NCBI GenBank assembly: GCA_025936205.1
Contig: JAICTU010000050.1
Span: 1 to 26,795, forward strand
Source: Polyangiaceae bacterium
GTDB lineage: Bacteria; Myxococcota; Polyangia; Polyangiales; Polyangiaceae
DNA: 26,795 nt
Direction: 5' to 3'
Shown here: positions 1 to 7,406 of the stretch, piece after piece
Layout of the letters: every line of letters begins with the position of its first letter
Numbering within the stretch: position 1 is the first letter of the stretch
Notes under the pieces: generated by a model
What the model saw: only the letters and a program-made list of their open reading frames with translations
The model's database searches: none
What the model was told of the DNA's origin: nothing
Program-made: the position numbers and the translations under genes

Positions 1-461
1 ACCAGGCGGCGGGGGACGTGGCGCAGCCGTGCAACTCTGGCCGGGCGGGGCGCGAAAACTACCCCATCAACTGCGTCAGCTTCCAGCAGGCGCAACGCTA
101 CTGCGCCTGGCGCGGCGGGCGCTTGCCCAGCCAGGCGGAATGGGAATACGCAGCGGAGGAGATCACCCCCGATCCGCAGGAGAGCCATCCGGGGACGCTG
201 CCCGTCGGCTCCTTCCCGGCGGGCGGCAACCCCGAGGGTGTGCTCGACCTGCTCGGGAACGTGTCGGAGTGGACCACTGGACACGTCGGCCTGCGCAGCT
301 CGGGGCCGGGCGATGACGGGACCCGCCTTCAGCTGTACGCGGTCCTGGGCGGAGGGCTGCCGCCGGGAGCGAGCCGGATCGGCTCGCACGCCTCGCGCCT
401 GTACCTGAACGCCAACGCGCGTGGCCGCAACGTCGGCGTGCGCTGCGCGTTCGATCCGTGA
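1..461 (+). CDS. SUMF1/formylglycine-generating-enzyme family protein, C-terminal part (5' end outside window)
   Basis: The frame is open from the window edge to TGA at 459-461, so this is the C-terminal part of a longer protein; the GTG at 18 is inside the domain and is not a convincing start. The sequence reads NCVSF-x3-A-x2-YC-x-W-x2[13 protein letters not shown], then LLGNVSEWT, and ends VGVRCAFDP. These are the central and terminal signatures of the FGE/SUMF1 fold, which is C-type-lectin-like. Family members oxidise a sulfatase cysteine or, in other branches, act as non-catalytic binding or hydroxylating domains. Myxobacteria carry many SUMF1 proteins attached to kinases or lipoproteins, and the missing N-terminus could hold such a domain. 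I cannot tell whether the copper-binding cysteines of true FGE are present. Confidence 0.88.
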   Translation, partial: QAAGDVAQPCNSGRAGRENYPINCVSFQQAQRYCAWRGGRLPSQAEWEYAAEEITPDPQESHPGTLPVGSFPAGGNPEGVLDLLGNVSEWTTGHVGLRSSGPGDDGTRLQLYAVLGGGLPPGASRIGSHASRLYLNANARGRNVGVRCAFDP

Positions 462-500
462 GCGAGTGAGCGCGCCTTGCCGAGCGGGGCGGCGGCGTTA

Positions 501-540
501 GAGAAGCGGGAACTGCGCTCCCGGCAGTGTCCCTTTTCTC
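501..540 (+). terminator. Terminator-like stem downstream of the SUMF1 gene
   Basis: About 40 bases after the stop codon, GAGAA/TTCTC, GGGA/TCCC and ACTGC/GCAGT pair in nested order around the loop GCTCCCG, with two small internal loops. No U-tract follows, so an intrinsic terminator is only a possibility. Confidence 0.35.
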
Positions 541-552
541 GTGAGGCGTCAG

Positions 553-596
553 GTTCCGTGTGGAACTTCACTGGCGCAAAATCAGAAGCGCCTCGC
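553..596. repeat. Double-palindrome intergenic repeat, copy A
   Basis: The first half is GTTCC-GTGT-GGAAC. The second half is a hairpin with arms CTTC (566-569) and GAAG (585-588) around GGCGCAAAA. It aligns over its whole length with copy B at 776-820, with roughly four of five positions identical. One stem base pair has changed on both sides (T-A here, C-G in copy B). Confidence 0.7.
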
Positions 597-775
597 TTGC
601 GAGCAGGAATCGCCCAAAAGTTCGCTGCCGGAGGGGACCAGCCACTCACTCGTGGCCTCACTGATGCTGAAGTGAGAGCGGCAGCGGGCACATCCTGGCG
701 ACGCGCGGGGACCTGTGGGGCCGAGCCCTGTCTGATTCTCACCACTCGCGGCAGTCGGTTTTTTGTGAAGATCAT

Positions 776-820
776 GTTCCATGTGGAACCTCACTTCGCG
801 CAAAATGAGGGGTACCTCGC
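776..820. repeat. Double-palindrome intergenic repeat, copy B
   Basis: The first half is GTTCCATGTGGAAC, two 6-bp arms around TG. The second half (789-810) pairs CCTCA with TGAGG, and the pairing continues through the TT/AA and GC/GC positions inside. It is homologous to copy A and related to the palindrome at 7251-7282. The first half also differs from a parS site at only 2 of 16 positions. Confidence 0.7.
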
Positions 821-861
821 GTAGCGCTGTTTCGTCGAAACCTATCCGCGCAGCGCGGATA

Positions 862-1023
862 CGCTGCGAGCTGCAAGACGTGCTGCTCGAGCTCTGGGCA
901 CGCGACTCCAAGACTGCGCTCATGGTCACCCATGACGTCGACGAGGCCGTGTTGCTCTCCGACCGCGTGATCATGATGACCAGCGGACCCGAAGCGCGCG
1001 TTGGCGAGATCCTGGAGGTGCCC
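862..1023 (+). pseudogene. Relic of a nitrate/taurine-type ABC transporter ATPase (NrtD-like), C-terminal fragment
   Basis: Reading in the frame of position 781, about 54 codons give [12 protein letters not shown], then [20 protein letters not shown], then [15 protein letters not shown]. This is the D-loop-to-H-loop region (switch histidine in THDVDEA) of NrtD/TauB-type ATPases. MMTxGPxARxGEILEVP is typical of the nitrate subgroup. The Walker A, Q-loop, signature and Walker B segments are absent. The fragment starts directly after a perfect hairpin (843-861) and ends without the usual conserved tail, so it cannot be functional. The open frame running on to 1704 overlaps the J-protein gene out of frame and is not a gene. 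The relic is clearly different from the intact ATPase at 22752-23606, so it did not come from a local duplication. Confidence 0.75.
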
Positions 1024-1168
1024 GAGGGCCAGGGGGGCCTCCGCCGGAACGGCTCGGAACGAGGCACGGGGGCGACGCCTTGCTTGTGGTTGGCGCAGCC
1101 CTTAGATTGTCCATTCGCGGAGCTGGAGCCCCGCGTTCCCGTTCCCGGAAGAAGCAGCGCAAAGCCCA

Positions 1169-2149
1169 ATGGCGACCGACCTGTACGCGGACTTGGGGGT
1201 CCCCCGAGCCGCCTCACAAGACGAAATCAAGAAGGCTTACCGCAAGTTAGCGGCCCAGTTCCACCCGGATCGCAACCCCCACGACAAGTCCGCCGAGGAA
1301 CGCTTCAAGGCCGTCAACCGCGCTCACCAGGTGCTGGGCGACGCGGACAAGCGCGCCCTGTACGACGAATTCGGGGAGGTGGCGCTGCGCGAGGGCTTCG
1401 ACGCCGAGGCCGCGCGCGCCTACGGCCGGGCTCGTTCCCGCCCGGGCCGTGGCGCGAGCAGCGGCGGCTTCTCCTTCGAAGACATCCTCGGCAACGGCAA
1501 CTTCGGCGACCTGTTCGGCGAGATGTTCCGGGGCGGCGGCGCCCGCACCCCGCGGCAAGCCCGCAGCGGCAAGGGCGCCAATGTCACCACCGAGGTCTCG
1601 GTCGACCTGCTCTCGGCCATCAAAGGCACGCAGATCCTGGTGCACATGCCGGACAGCGTTTACCAAGGAACACCCCGGGCCCCGGGTGTGCCCGGCGGCG
1701 GTGAGATCCAGGTGCGCATCCCCCCGGGCGCGGGCGACGGCGACAAGGTCCGCGTTCCCGGTCATGGCGAGCCCGGCACGGGCGGCGCTCCCGCCGGCGA
1801 CCTGCTGATCACCGTGCGCGTCAAGAAGCACCCCTACTTCGAGCGCGATGGCCTCGACCTGAGGCTCGATCTCCCCCTCACGCCGGGTGAAGCCTTCGAA
1901 GGCGCAAAGGTCAGCGTCCCCACTCCTGACGGCGACGTCACGCTCAAAGTGCCCAAGGGCACCCAGAGCGGCCAGCTCACACGTCTGCGCGGCAAAGGCG
2001 TCCAGCGCAAAGACAAGGTCGGCGACCTCTACGTGCGCTTCGTGGTGCGCCTGCCCCAGCACCCCTCCAAGGCGGTCTCCAAGGCCATCGCGGAGTTGGA
2101 CGAGGCCCTGCTCGCCGAGAAGCCCATCCGCGACGGCTTGCGCCTTTGA
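1169..2149 (+). CDS. DnaJ-family co-chaperone, type II (CbpA-like, no zinc finger)
   Basis: This 326-residue protein has an N-terminal J domain (about 4-70) with the HPD motif at residues 32-34, which stimulates the ATPase of a DnaK/Hsp70 partner. A Gly/Phe-rich stretch with [20 protein letters not shown] follows (about 95-125). Two beta-rich substrate-binding domains of the DnaJ C-terminal type follow, including [20 protein letters not shown] and [19 protein letters not shown]. There are no CxxCxGxG zinc repeats, so it is a type II J-protein like CbpA and not canonical DnaJ. It acts in the cytoplasm in protein folding and client delivery. It appears to be a single gene, convergent with adenosine deaminase downstream. 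The ATG at 1169 places the J domain at the usual distance from the N-terminus. Confidence 0.95.
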   Translation: MATDLYADLGVPRAASQDEIKKAYRKLAAQFHPDRNPHDKSAEERFKAVNRAHQVLGDADKRALYDEFGEVALREGFDAEAARAYGRARSRPGRGASSGGFSFEDILGNGNFGDLFGEMFRGGGARTPRQARSGKGANVTTEVSVDLLSAIKGTQILVHMPDSVYQGTPRAPGVPGGGEIQVRIPPGAGDGDKVRVPGHGEPGTGGAPAGDLLITVRVKKHPYFERDGLDLRLDLPLTPGEAFEGAKVSVPTPDGDVTLKVPKGTQSGQLTRLRGKGVQRKDKVGDLYVRFVVRLPQHPSKAVSKAIAELDEALLAEKPIRDGLRL

Positions 2150-2189
2150 GAGGGCTCGGAACTGGGCCGCGCCGCGCGACGCTAGAATG

Positions 2190-2228
2190 TGCCCCCCGCC
2201 CGTCTGCGCTGGGCAGCGGGGAGGGGCA
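2190..2228. terminator. GC-rich stem between convergent genes
   Basis: TGCCCCCCGC at 2190-2199 can pair, with a bulge, with GCGGGGAGGGGCA at 2216-2228. It lies between the convergent J-protein and adenosine deaminase genes, where a bidirectional terminator is expected. There is no clear T-tract, so the call is weak. Confidence 0.3.
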
Positions 2229-2243
2229 TCCGAGGAAGGGGCA

Positions 2244-3428
2244 CTATTCGGCGTCGGCCGCGCGCAACTGCACCGGCCGCGGGCGCTGCTCCAGCGTGGA
2301 GCTCGGCGCCGGCGCCGCGGACACGGCGTGCTGCCCATGGTCGTCATACTGAGCGAGCTCCGCGGAGACTTCGCGCAGCAGGGCCTGCTTCTCGTGGAAG
2401 GGCAGGAAGCTCGACTTGAAGCCGGCCAGCACCATGGCCTTGATGTCGCTGAAGGGCACCGCCATCTCGCTGTGCACCAGCCACAGCTCTTTCGAGACGC
2501 TGGTGTCGGTGATCAGCCGGTTGTCGGTGTTGATGGTGACACGCAGCCCGAGGTCGAAGTAGCGCTTCAGCGGGTGGCCGCGCAGCGTCTTCACCGCGCC
2601 GGTCTGCACGTTGCTCGACGGGCAGCACTCCAGCGGGATGCGGTGATCGTTCACGTAGCGCAGCAGATCGCCGTTTTCGCCGAGGCGGCAGCCGTGGCCG
2701 ATGCGGTGGGCGCCGCAGATGTGGATCGCCTGCGCGATCGACTCGGGGCCGTAGGCCTCGCCGGCGTGGATGGTGCAGTTGATGTTGTTGGCGCGCACGA
2801 GATCGAACGCCGCGCGGTGCGTCTTGGCCGGATAGTCCGCTTCCGCGCCCGCCAGGTCGAAGCCGACCACGCCGCGGTTCTTGTAGGCGACCGCCAGCTC
2901 CGCCATGCCGTAGGACGACTCGGCGGAGATGTTGCGGATGCCGCAGATGATCACGTTGGCCTTGATGCCGTAGGAGTTGCGCGCGCGCCGCAGCCCCTGC
3001 AGCACGGCCTCCACCACCTTGGTCAGCTTCAGGCCCCGGCGCGTGTGCAGCATCGGGGCGTAGCGCACTTCCATGTAGCGCACGTTCTCGCGGTGCGCGT
3101 CTTCGGCCAGCTCGAAGGCGATGCGCTCGAGCGCATGCTCCGTCTGCATCACGCTCAGCGTGACGTCGAAGCCGCGCAGGTACTCCACGAGCGAGCCGAA
3201 GCTGGAGCCGCAGCCGATCAGGCGGCGGACACCCTGAGCATCGACGACGCCGAGGTCGACCTCGTCTTGCTGCGCGAGGTCGAGGATGGTCTCGGGACGG
3301 AGCGAGCCGTCGAGATGCACGTGCAAGTCGGCCTTGGGCAGCGACTCGAACACGGACAGCGGGATTTCACCGCCAGCGCCCCCCCGGATGGCGTCGAGGG
3401 ACGCGGGACTGGATTTTCGCTGGGACAT
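2244..3428 (-). CDS. add: Adenosine deaminase family protein
   Basis: The 394-residue product has the full metal-dependent hydrolase signature of adenosine deaminase: ADLHVHLDGS (zinc ligand histidines 36 and 38), HAGEAYGPESI (HAGE at 221-224, with the catalytic glutamate), RIGHG, CPSSNVQTG and TINTDNRLI (zinc-ligand/catalytic aspartate 302). It converts adenosine (and deoxyadenosine) to inosine in purine salvage. Known enzymes usually have TDNP where this has TDNR; that region shapes the substrate pocket, so a related amidohydrolase (aminodeoxyfutalosine or adenine deaminase type) cannot be fully excluded. I chose the ATG at 3428; a GTG at 3443 would add five residues. The C-terminal 30 residues are low-complexity and probably not part of the fold. 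Confidence 0.93.
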   Translation of the reverse strand: MSQRKSSPASLDAIRGGAGGEIPLSVFESLPKADLHVHLDGSLRPETILDLAQQDEVDLGVVDAQGVRRLIGCGSSFGSLVEYLRGFDVTLSVMQTEHALERIAFELAEDAHRENVRYMEVRYAPMLHTRRGLKLTKVVEAVLQGLRRARNSYGIKANVIICGIRNISAESSYGMAELAVAYKNRGVVGFDLAGAEADYPAKTHRAAFDLVRANNINCTIHAGEAYGPESIAQAIHICGAHRIGHGCRLGENGDLLRYVNDHRIPLECCPSSNVQTGAVKTLRGHPLKRYFDLGLRVTINTDNRLITDTSVSKELWLVHSEMAVPFSDIKAMVLAGFKSSFLPFHEKQALLREVSAELAQYDDHGQHAVSAAPAPSSTLEQRPRPVQLRAADAE

Positions 3429-3500
3429 TAGCCAGCTTACCACGCCGCCGGCGACGCGCCACTGCGGGCCCCCCGCGGGGTCATTCGGTGGAATACAGCG

Positions 3501-4685
3501 CTACTGAGGGGTGGGCCGGCGCCGCCCGAGCCAGCTCACCACGGCCAGGCCGAGGACCGTCAGCGCCACGTAGACCGGACCGGACAGGCTGGCCCGAGGG
3601 GCGCGGAGCGCCCGATCCAGCGCGTCGCGCAGCCCGAGCTCGCTCGGAACCCCGACGATCACTGCGTTGCCGATGTACGTCGTGGGCAAACCCTTGAACT
3701 GATCATCGGGCAACAGCGCCGCCTGGCGCTGGAGCTCGGCCTCGGTCTCGGCAGAGCTCATGCACGCGTCATAGCGCCCGGGATCGAGCCGCAGCGCTTC
3801 CGCGGAGCCCAGGATCGAGTCTTCGCTGAGCTGGATGGTGAAGAGCCGGTCCGCCATTTCTTCGCCTTTGCCCTGAGCAGCTGCGCACAGGGCTGCGTGC
3901 GCCGCCAGCTCGGCGTGCGGATGCATGTCCAGCGGCTTCATGATGCGCTGGAACGCGACGCGGTCGCCGTACTGCGCGAGCAAGGGCTTCAACACGCCGT
4001 GCAGGCGTCGGCAGAAAGGGCACTCGAAGTCCGCGAACTCGACCACGTTGATCTTGTCGGGCACGTACAGCGCCCGGACGCTGGCCGGCACCGGCGTTTC
4101 CGGCCGGACCGCGTTCCAGAGCATCGGCGCCGCCGTCAGCAGCGCGGCAATGGCGAACCATGCCGCAGGGCGTAGCGGGCTCGGCGGCAATGCCTCCTGG
4201 CCGCGCACGGCGCCAGCCCAGCCGAGCGCGCACAGCGCGGCGCCGATCACGCTGACGTCGGTCACCATGCACAGCCAGCAGAACGCTCCGAGCACCAGGC
4301 CCTGGTACGCGATCAAGCCCACCGCCAGCACGGCGCCCAGGCCGGCGGCGGCAAACAGCGTCAACTCCGGCAGGGCCCAGAGCGCGCCGGCTCCGCCGCG
4401 GGCGAGCGCCGCTGCGCGATCGCTGCCGCGCCGCAGGCTGAGCGCCAGCAGCGCGATCTGCGCGAGCATCGAGAACAGTGGCAGGGAGATATATGGGCTG
4501 CCCAGAAAGTAGCTGAACCCGCTGCGGCGCGCCGCTTCACAGCCCGAACGCAGCCCGCAGAAGTCGGAGTCTGCCGGGTCCAGGTAATGGACGTACAGGG
4601 CGGCGCTGGCGAGCAGCGCCAGGCAGGCGCACAACTGCGTGCCGAGCAGCCAGAAACGCGAGGACATCCCGCTCCGAGGAGGCAT
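3501..4685 (-). CDS. VKOR-DsbA fusion: disulfide bond-forming membrane protein
   Basis: The N-terminal half (about 10-190) is a vitamin K epoxide reductase domain with four or five membrane helices, loop cysteines C43 and C49, and the quinone-side CWLC motif (C136, C139). The C-terminal half (about 205-365) is a thioredoxin-fold DsbA domain with CPFC (C222, C225) and a cis-proline-type loop at GLPTTYIG. A last hydrophobic segment (VYVALTVLGLAVVSWLG) ends in a basic tail. In this family the DsbA part oxidises periplasmic proteins and the VKOR part reoxidises it with quinone, replacing DsbB. The extra C-terminal membrane segment is less usual. The start is uncertain: ATG 4685 gives the longest product, but ATG 4667 has a better GGAG-type ribosome site. 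The gene is divergent from rnr. Confidence 0.93.
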   Translation of the reverse strand: MPPRSGMSSRFWLLGTQLCACLALLASAALYVHYLDPADSDFCGLRSGCEAARRSGFSYFLGSPYISLPLFSMLAQIALLALSLRRGSDRAAALARGGAGALWALPELTLFAAAGLGAVLAVGLIAYQGLVLGAFCWLCMVTDVSVIGAALCALGWAGAVRGQEALPPSPLRPAAWFAIAALLTAAPMLWNAVRPETPVPASVRALYVPDKINVVEFADFECPFCRRLHGVLKPLLAQYGDRVAFQRIMKPLDMHPHAELAAHAALCAAAQGKGEEMADRLFTIQLSEDSILGSAEALRLDPGRYDACMSSAETEAELQRQAALLPDDQFKGLPTTYIGNAVIVGVPSELGLRDALDRALRAPRASLSGPVYVALTVLGLAVVSWLGRRRPTPQ

Positions 4686-4766
4686 GGCGCGAATCTAGCC
4701 GTGAGGGGTCAGGCGTCGACAAGGAAATGCCAGCGGCCGCGCGTTTTGGAGTATGACCCGCCCCAT

Positions 4767-7202
4767 ATGGCTCGTTCTCTCCCCAGCCAGACGGAGATCC
4801 TGCGCTACCTGAGCACGCGCGAGCAGGCGCTCGACGTGGCAGAGATCACCAAGGGTCTGGAGCTGGGTGCCGCGTCGCGGCGCAAGATCAAGGATGTGCT
4901 CGCGCAGCTGGTGCTCGAGGGCAAGCTGCGCAGCGTCCAGGGTGACCGTTATCGGGTCCCGTTGGGCTCCCGCGACCTGGGCAGCTGGGAGGGCTTGCTC
5001 AGCGTGCACCCGCGCGGCTTTGCCTTCGTGAACGCCAGCGGTCAGGAGGATGTGTTCGTGCCGCCGAGCGGCATCGGCGCGGCGTTGCACGGGGACACGG
5101 TGCGCGTGGCCGTCGTGGCGCGCACGCCGCGCGGTCCGGAGGGCAGGGTGGACGCGATCGTCAAGCGCCGCAACCCGCGCGTCTCCGGGGTGTTGCGCAA
5201 ACGTCGCAAGAGCTGCTGGCTGGAGCCGGATGACGAGCGCATCCGTGGCCCGATCGTCGTGAACGAGCGGCGCTCCGCCGAGCGCGCCGCCGTGGGCCAG
5301 CTCGCGGCGCGCGACGGCGCGGCAGCGGTGGTCGAGATCACGCGCTTCCCCCAGTCCGCCGAGGAAAATCCCGAAGGCGAGCTGATGAGCGTGCTGGGCG
5401 AGCAGGGTGAGGCGCAGGTGGAGGTCGCCAAGATCCTGCTGCGCGACAACATCCAGGAAGAGCGCGACCCCGCCGCGCAGCAAGAAGCCGAGCGCCGCGC
5501 CGCCGAGCTCTCGCCCATCTCGCTGGCAGATCGCGCGGATCTGCGCAAGCTCCCGTTCCTCACCATCGATCCCGTGGACGCACGCGATCACGACGATGCC
5601 GTGTTCGTCGAGCGGCGCGCCTCGGGCTACCGAGCCTACGTCGCGATCGCCGATGTGAGCGAATATGTGCAGCCGGGCAGCGCGCTCGACAAGGACGCCA
5701 GCGAGCGCTGCTTCACCACCTACCTGCCCGATCGCGCCGTGCCGATGCTGCCGCGCATCCTCGCCGCCGAGCACTGCTCGCTGCTCGCCGACCAGGATCG
5801 CTATTGCCTGTGTGCGATCGTCGATCTGGACAAGGCCGCCAGCGTGCAGCGCTTTCGCCTGGTTCAGGGCGTGATCCGCGTGGCCGCGCTGATCAGCTAC
5901 GAAGACGCTGCCTACACGCTGGGCTTCATGGAAGGCGAGCCCAAGAACCCGCGCGCGCTCACCTTCAAGAAGCAGCTGCGCGCCGCCAACGAGCTGGCCG
6001 TGAAGCTGCGCAAGCTGCGCCTGCGCCGCGGCTCGCTCGACCTGGATCTGCCCGAGCCCAAGGTGCAGCTCGAGCAAGAGACGCGCCGGCCCGTGGCGAT
6101 CAGCAAGCGCGCCAAGAACCCGGGCATCGCGGGCGCCTATCAGCTGGTGGAGGAGCTGATGCTGCTCGCCAACGAGCGCGTGGCGCGCTGGCTCACCAGC
6201 AAGCGCAGCCCGGCCGTGTACCGCGTGCACGCGCCGCCGGATCCGGAGCGGCTCGAGCAGCTGGGCCTGGTCGCGCGCAAGCTGGGCGTGGCCTTCGACG
6301 AGGAGGCGACGGAGAGCCCGCTCGGCATGTCGAAATGGCTGAAGCGCCTGCACAAGCATCCGCTGCGCGTCGTGCTCGAAGGCATGCTGCTGCGCTCGCT
6401 GAAGATGGCGCAGTACGACACCACCAACGTCGGCCACTACGGGCTCGCCTCCGAGTGCTATGTGCACTTCACTTCACCCATCCGGCGCTATCCGGACCTG
6501 CTCGTGCACCGGCTGAGCAAGGGCTTGCTGCGCGGCACTGCCGGCAAAGCCACGCCGGAGCAGATCGAGGCCTTGCGCGCGCAGGCCGCGCGCTGCAGCG
6601 AGATCGAGCGCGTGGTGCTGCAAGCCGAGCGCGAAGTGGTGGACGTGTACCGCTGCCTGTTGATGCAGGACAAGATCGGCCAGGTCTACGAGGCGCGCGT
6701 CAGCGGCATGGCGGGCAGCGGCTTCTACGCCCAGATCGACGAGCCGTTCGTGGACGTGCTCGTGCGCTTCGAGTCGATGGGGCCGGACCGCTACGTGGCG
6801 AGCGAAGACGGGCTGAGCATGGTCGGGCAGCGCTCGCAGGACCGCATCTCGCTCGGCGATCGCCTGACGCTCGTGATCGAAGACGTGGGGCTGGCGCGCC
6901 GTACGGTGTTCGGGCGGCGCGTGCCGCCCACGCGCGTGATCGACGCCGCCGAACAACACGCCACCGGCGCTCCGGAGCTGGACGACGGACAACGCCGCCG
7001 GCGTTCGCGCCACAACCCCGAACGCAGCGAGCGGCCGTCCGTGCCGCCCACGCGCGGCACGCCGGGCCGTCGCGGCGAAACCGCAGCCCGCGGCGGCCCA
7101 GCCGGCGGCAAGCGCGGCCGCCGCGACAAGGGCAAGTGTCGCGGCGTCGTCGCTCAGGAGAGCGACGACGGCGGATTCCGTCCCCGCCGGCGCCGGCGCT
7201 AG
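4767..7202 (+). CDS. rnr: Ribonuclease R (RNB-family 3'-5' exoribonuclease)
   Basis: This 811-residue protein degrades structured RNA from the 3' end. In order it has a winged-helix segment (about 1-65: LPSQTEILRYLSTREQALDV), cold-shock RNA-binding domains, the RNB catalytic domain, an S1 domain (about 635-715: GQVYEARVSGMAGSGFYAQI), and a strongly basic Arg/Gly/Pro tail of about 90 residues. The RNB metal site reads TIDPVDARDHDDAV, with aspartates 268, 274, 276 and 277, and the conserved FTSPIRRYPDLLVHR starts at F568. The tail is longer than usual and probably helps RNA or ribosome binding. The open frame continues upstream to 4587, but ATG 4767 starts exactly at the winged-helix homology, and the upstream part overlaps the divergent VKOR gene. 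Confidence 0.96.
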   Translation: MARSLPSQTEILRYLSTREQALDVAEITKGLELGAASRRKIKDVLAQLVLEGKLRSVQGDRYRVPLGSRDLGSWEGLLSVHPRGFAFVNASGQEDVFVPPSGIGAALHGDTVRVAVVARTPRGPEGRVDAIVKRRNPRVSGVLRKRRKSCWLEPDDERIRGPIVVNERRSAERAAVGQLAARDGAAAVVEITRFPQSAEENPEGELMSVLGEQGEAQVEVAKILLRDNIQEERDPAAQQEAERRAAELSPISLADRADLRKLPFLTIDPVDARDHDDAVFVERRASGYRAYVAIADVSEYVQPGSALDKDASERCFTTYLPDRAVPMLPRILAAEHCSLLADQDRYCLCAIVDLDKAASVQRFRLVQGVIRVAALISYEDAAYTLGFMEGEPKNPRALTFKKQLRAANELAVKLRKLRLRRGSLDLDLPEPKVQLEQETRRPVAISKRAKNPGIAGAYQLVEELMLLANERVARWLTSKRSPAVYRVHAPPDPERLEQLGLVARKLGVAFDEEATESPLGMSKWLKRLHKHPLRVVLEGMLLRSLKMAQYDTTNVGHYGLASECYVHFTSPIRRYPDLLVHRLSKGLLRGTAGKATPEQIEALRAQAARCSEIERVVLQAEREVVDVYRCLLMQDKIGQVYEARVSGMAGSGFYAQIDEPFVDVLVRFESMGPDRYVASEDGLSMVGQRSQDRISLGDRLTLVIEDVGLARRTVFGRRVPPTRVIDAAEQHATGAPELDDGQRRRRSRHNPERSERPSVPPTRGTPGRRGETAARGGPAGGKRGRRDKGKCRGVVAQESDDGGFRPRRRRR

Positions 7203-7250
7203 GTTTGCCGGTCCGGGCGGGGAGCGGCGCGCTGGGCCCGCTCGGCACAT

Positions 7251-7282
7251 CAAATCGAGGTTTCCATGGAAACCTCGATTTG
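7251..7282. repeat. Perfect 32-bp palindrome (repeat family copy C)
   Basis: CAAATCGAGGTTTCCA is followed directly by its exact reverse complement, with no loop. It lies 48 bases after the rnr stop codon. The centre TTTCCATGGAAA and the flanks CCTCGATTTGCGC match, with changes, the two halves of the repeats at 553-596 and 776-820. It could terminate rnr transcripts as a cruciform or hairpin, but no T-run follows. Confidence 0.75.
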
Positions 7283-7406
7283 CGCTCGCGAAAGGCCCCC
7301 CCCACCGCCTGCTGGCAGAGCCGGTCTCGGCCTCGATGCGGGGCAAGGGGCTCTCGCGTGATTCTTGTCCGCGCGGATGTAGTCCCCGTACCGTTTCCAT
7401 CCCACC

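Larger units (their letters stand above)
462..1168. other. Gene-poor interval with palindromes and an ABC-ATPase relic
   Basis: These 707 bases have no intact gene. They contain a terminator-like stem at 501-540, two copies of a double-palindrome repeat (553-596 and 776-820), and two short perfect inverted repeats (829-841, GTTTCG-T-CGAAAC; 843-861, TATCCGCG-CAG-CGCGGATA). A translated remnant of an ABC transporter ATPase lies at 862-1023. The last 145 bases before the J-protein gene hold no feature I recognise. The density of palindromes and the gene relic suggest a site of past insertion and decay. Confidence 0.7.

Noticed and set aside
477..824. 115-codon plus-strand open frame after the SUMF1 gene
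   Set aside because: It runs through both palindromic repeats and a hairpin and has no homology, ribosome site or gene-like composition.
1671..1689. Near-palindrome CACCCCGGGCCCCGGGTG in the J-protein gene
   Set aside because: The inner bases do not pair symmetrically and it is inside coding sequence; it is a GC-composition coincidence.
781..1704. A 307-codon open frame that begins with the ABC ATPase relic
   Set aside because: Only codons 28-81 show homology. After 1023 it becomes Arg/Pro-rich and runs out of frame through the well-supported J-protein gene.
4695..6467. A 590-codon minus-strand open frame
   Set aside because: It lies antisense to rnr, has His/Ala/Arg-rich shadow composition typical of GC-rich DNA and no recognisable motif.
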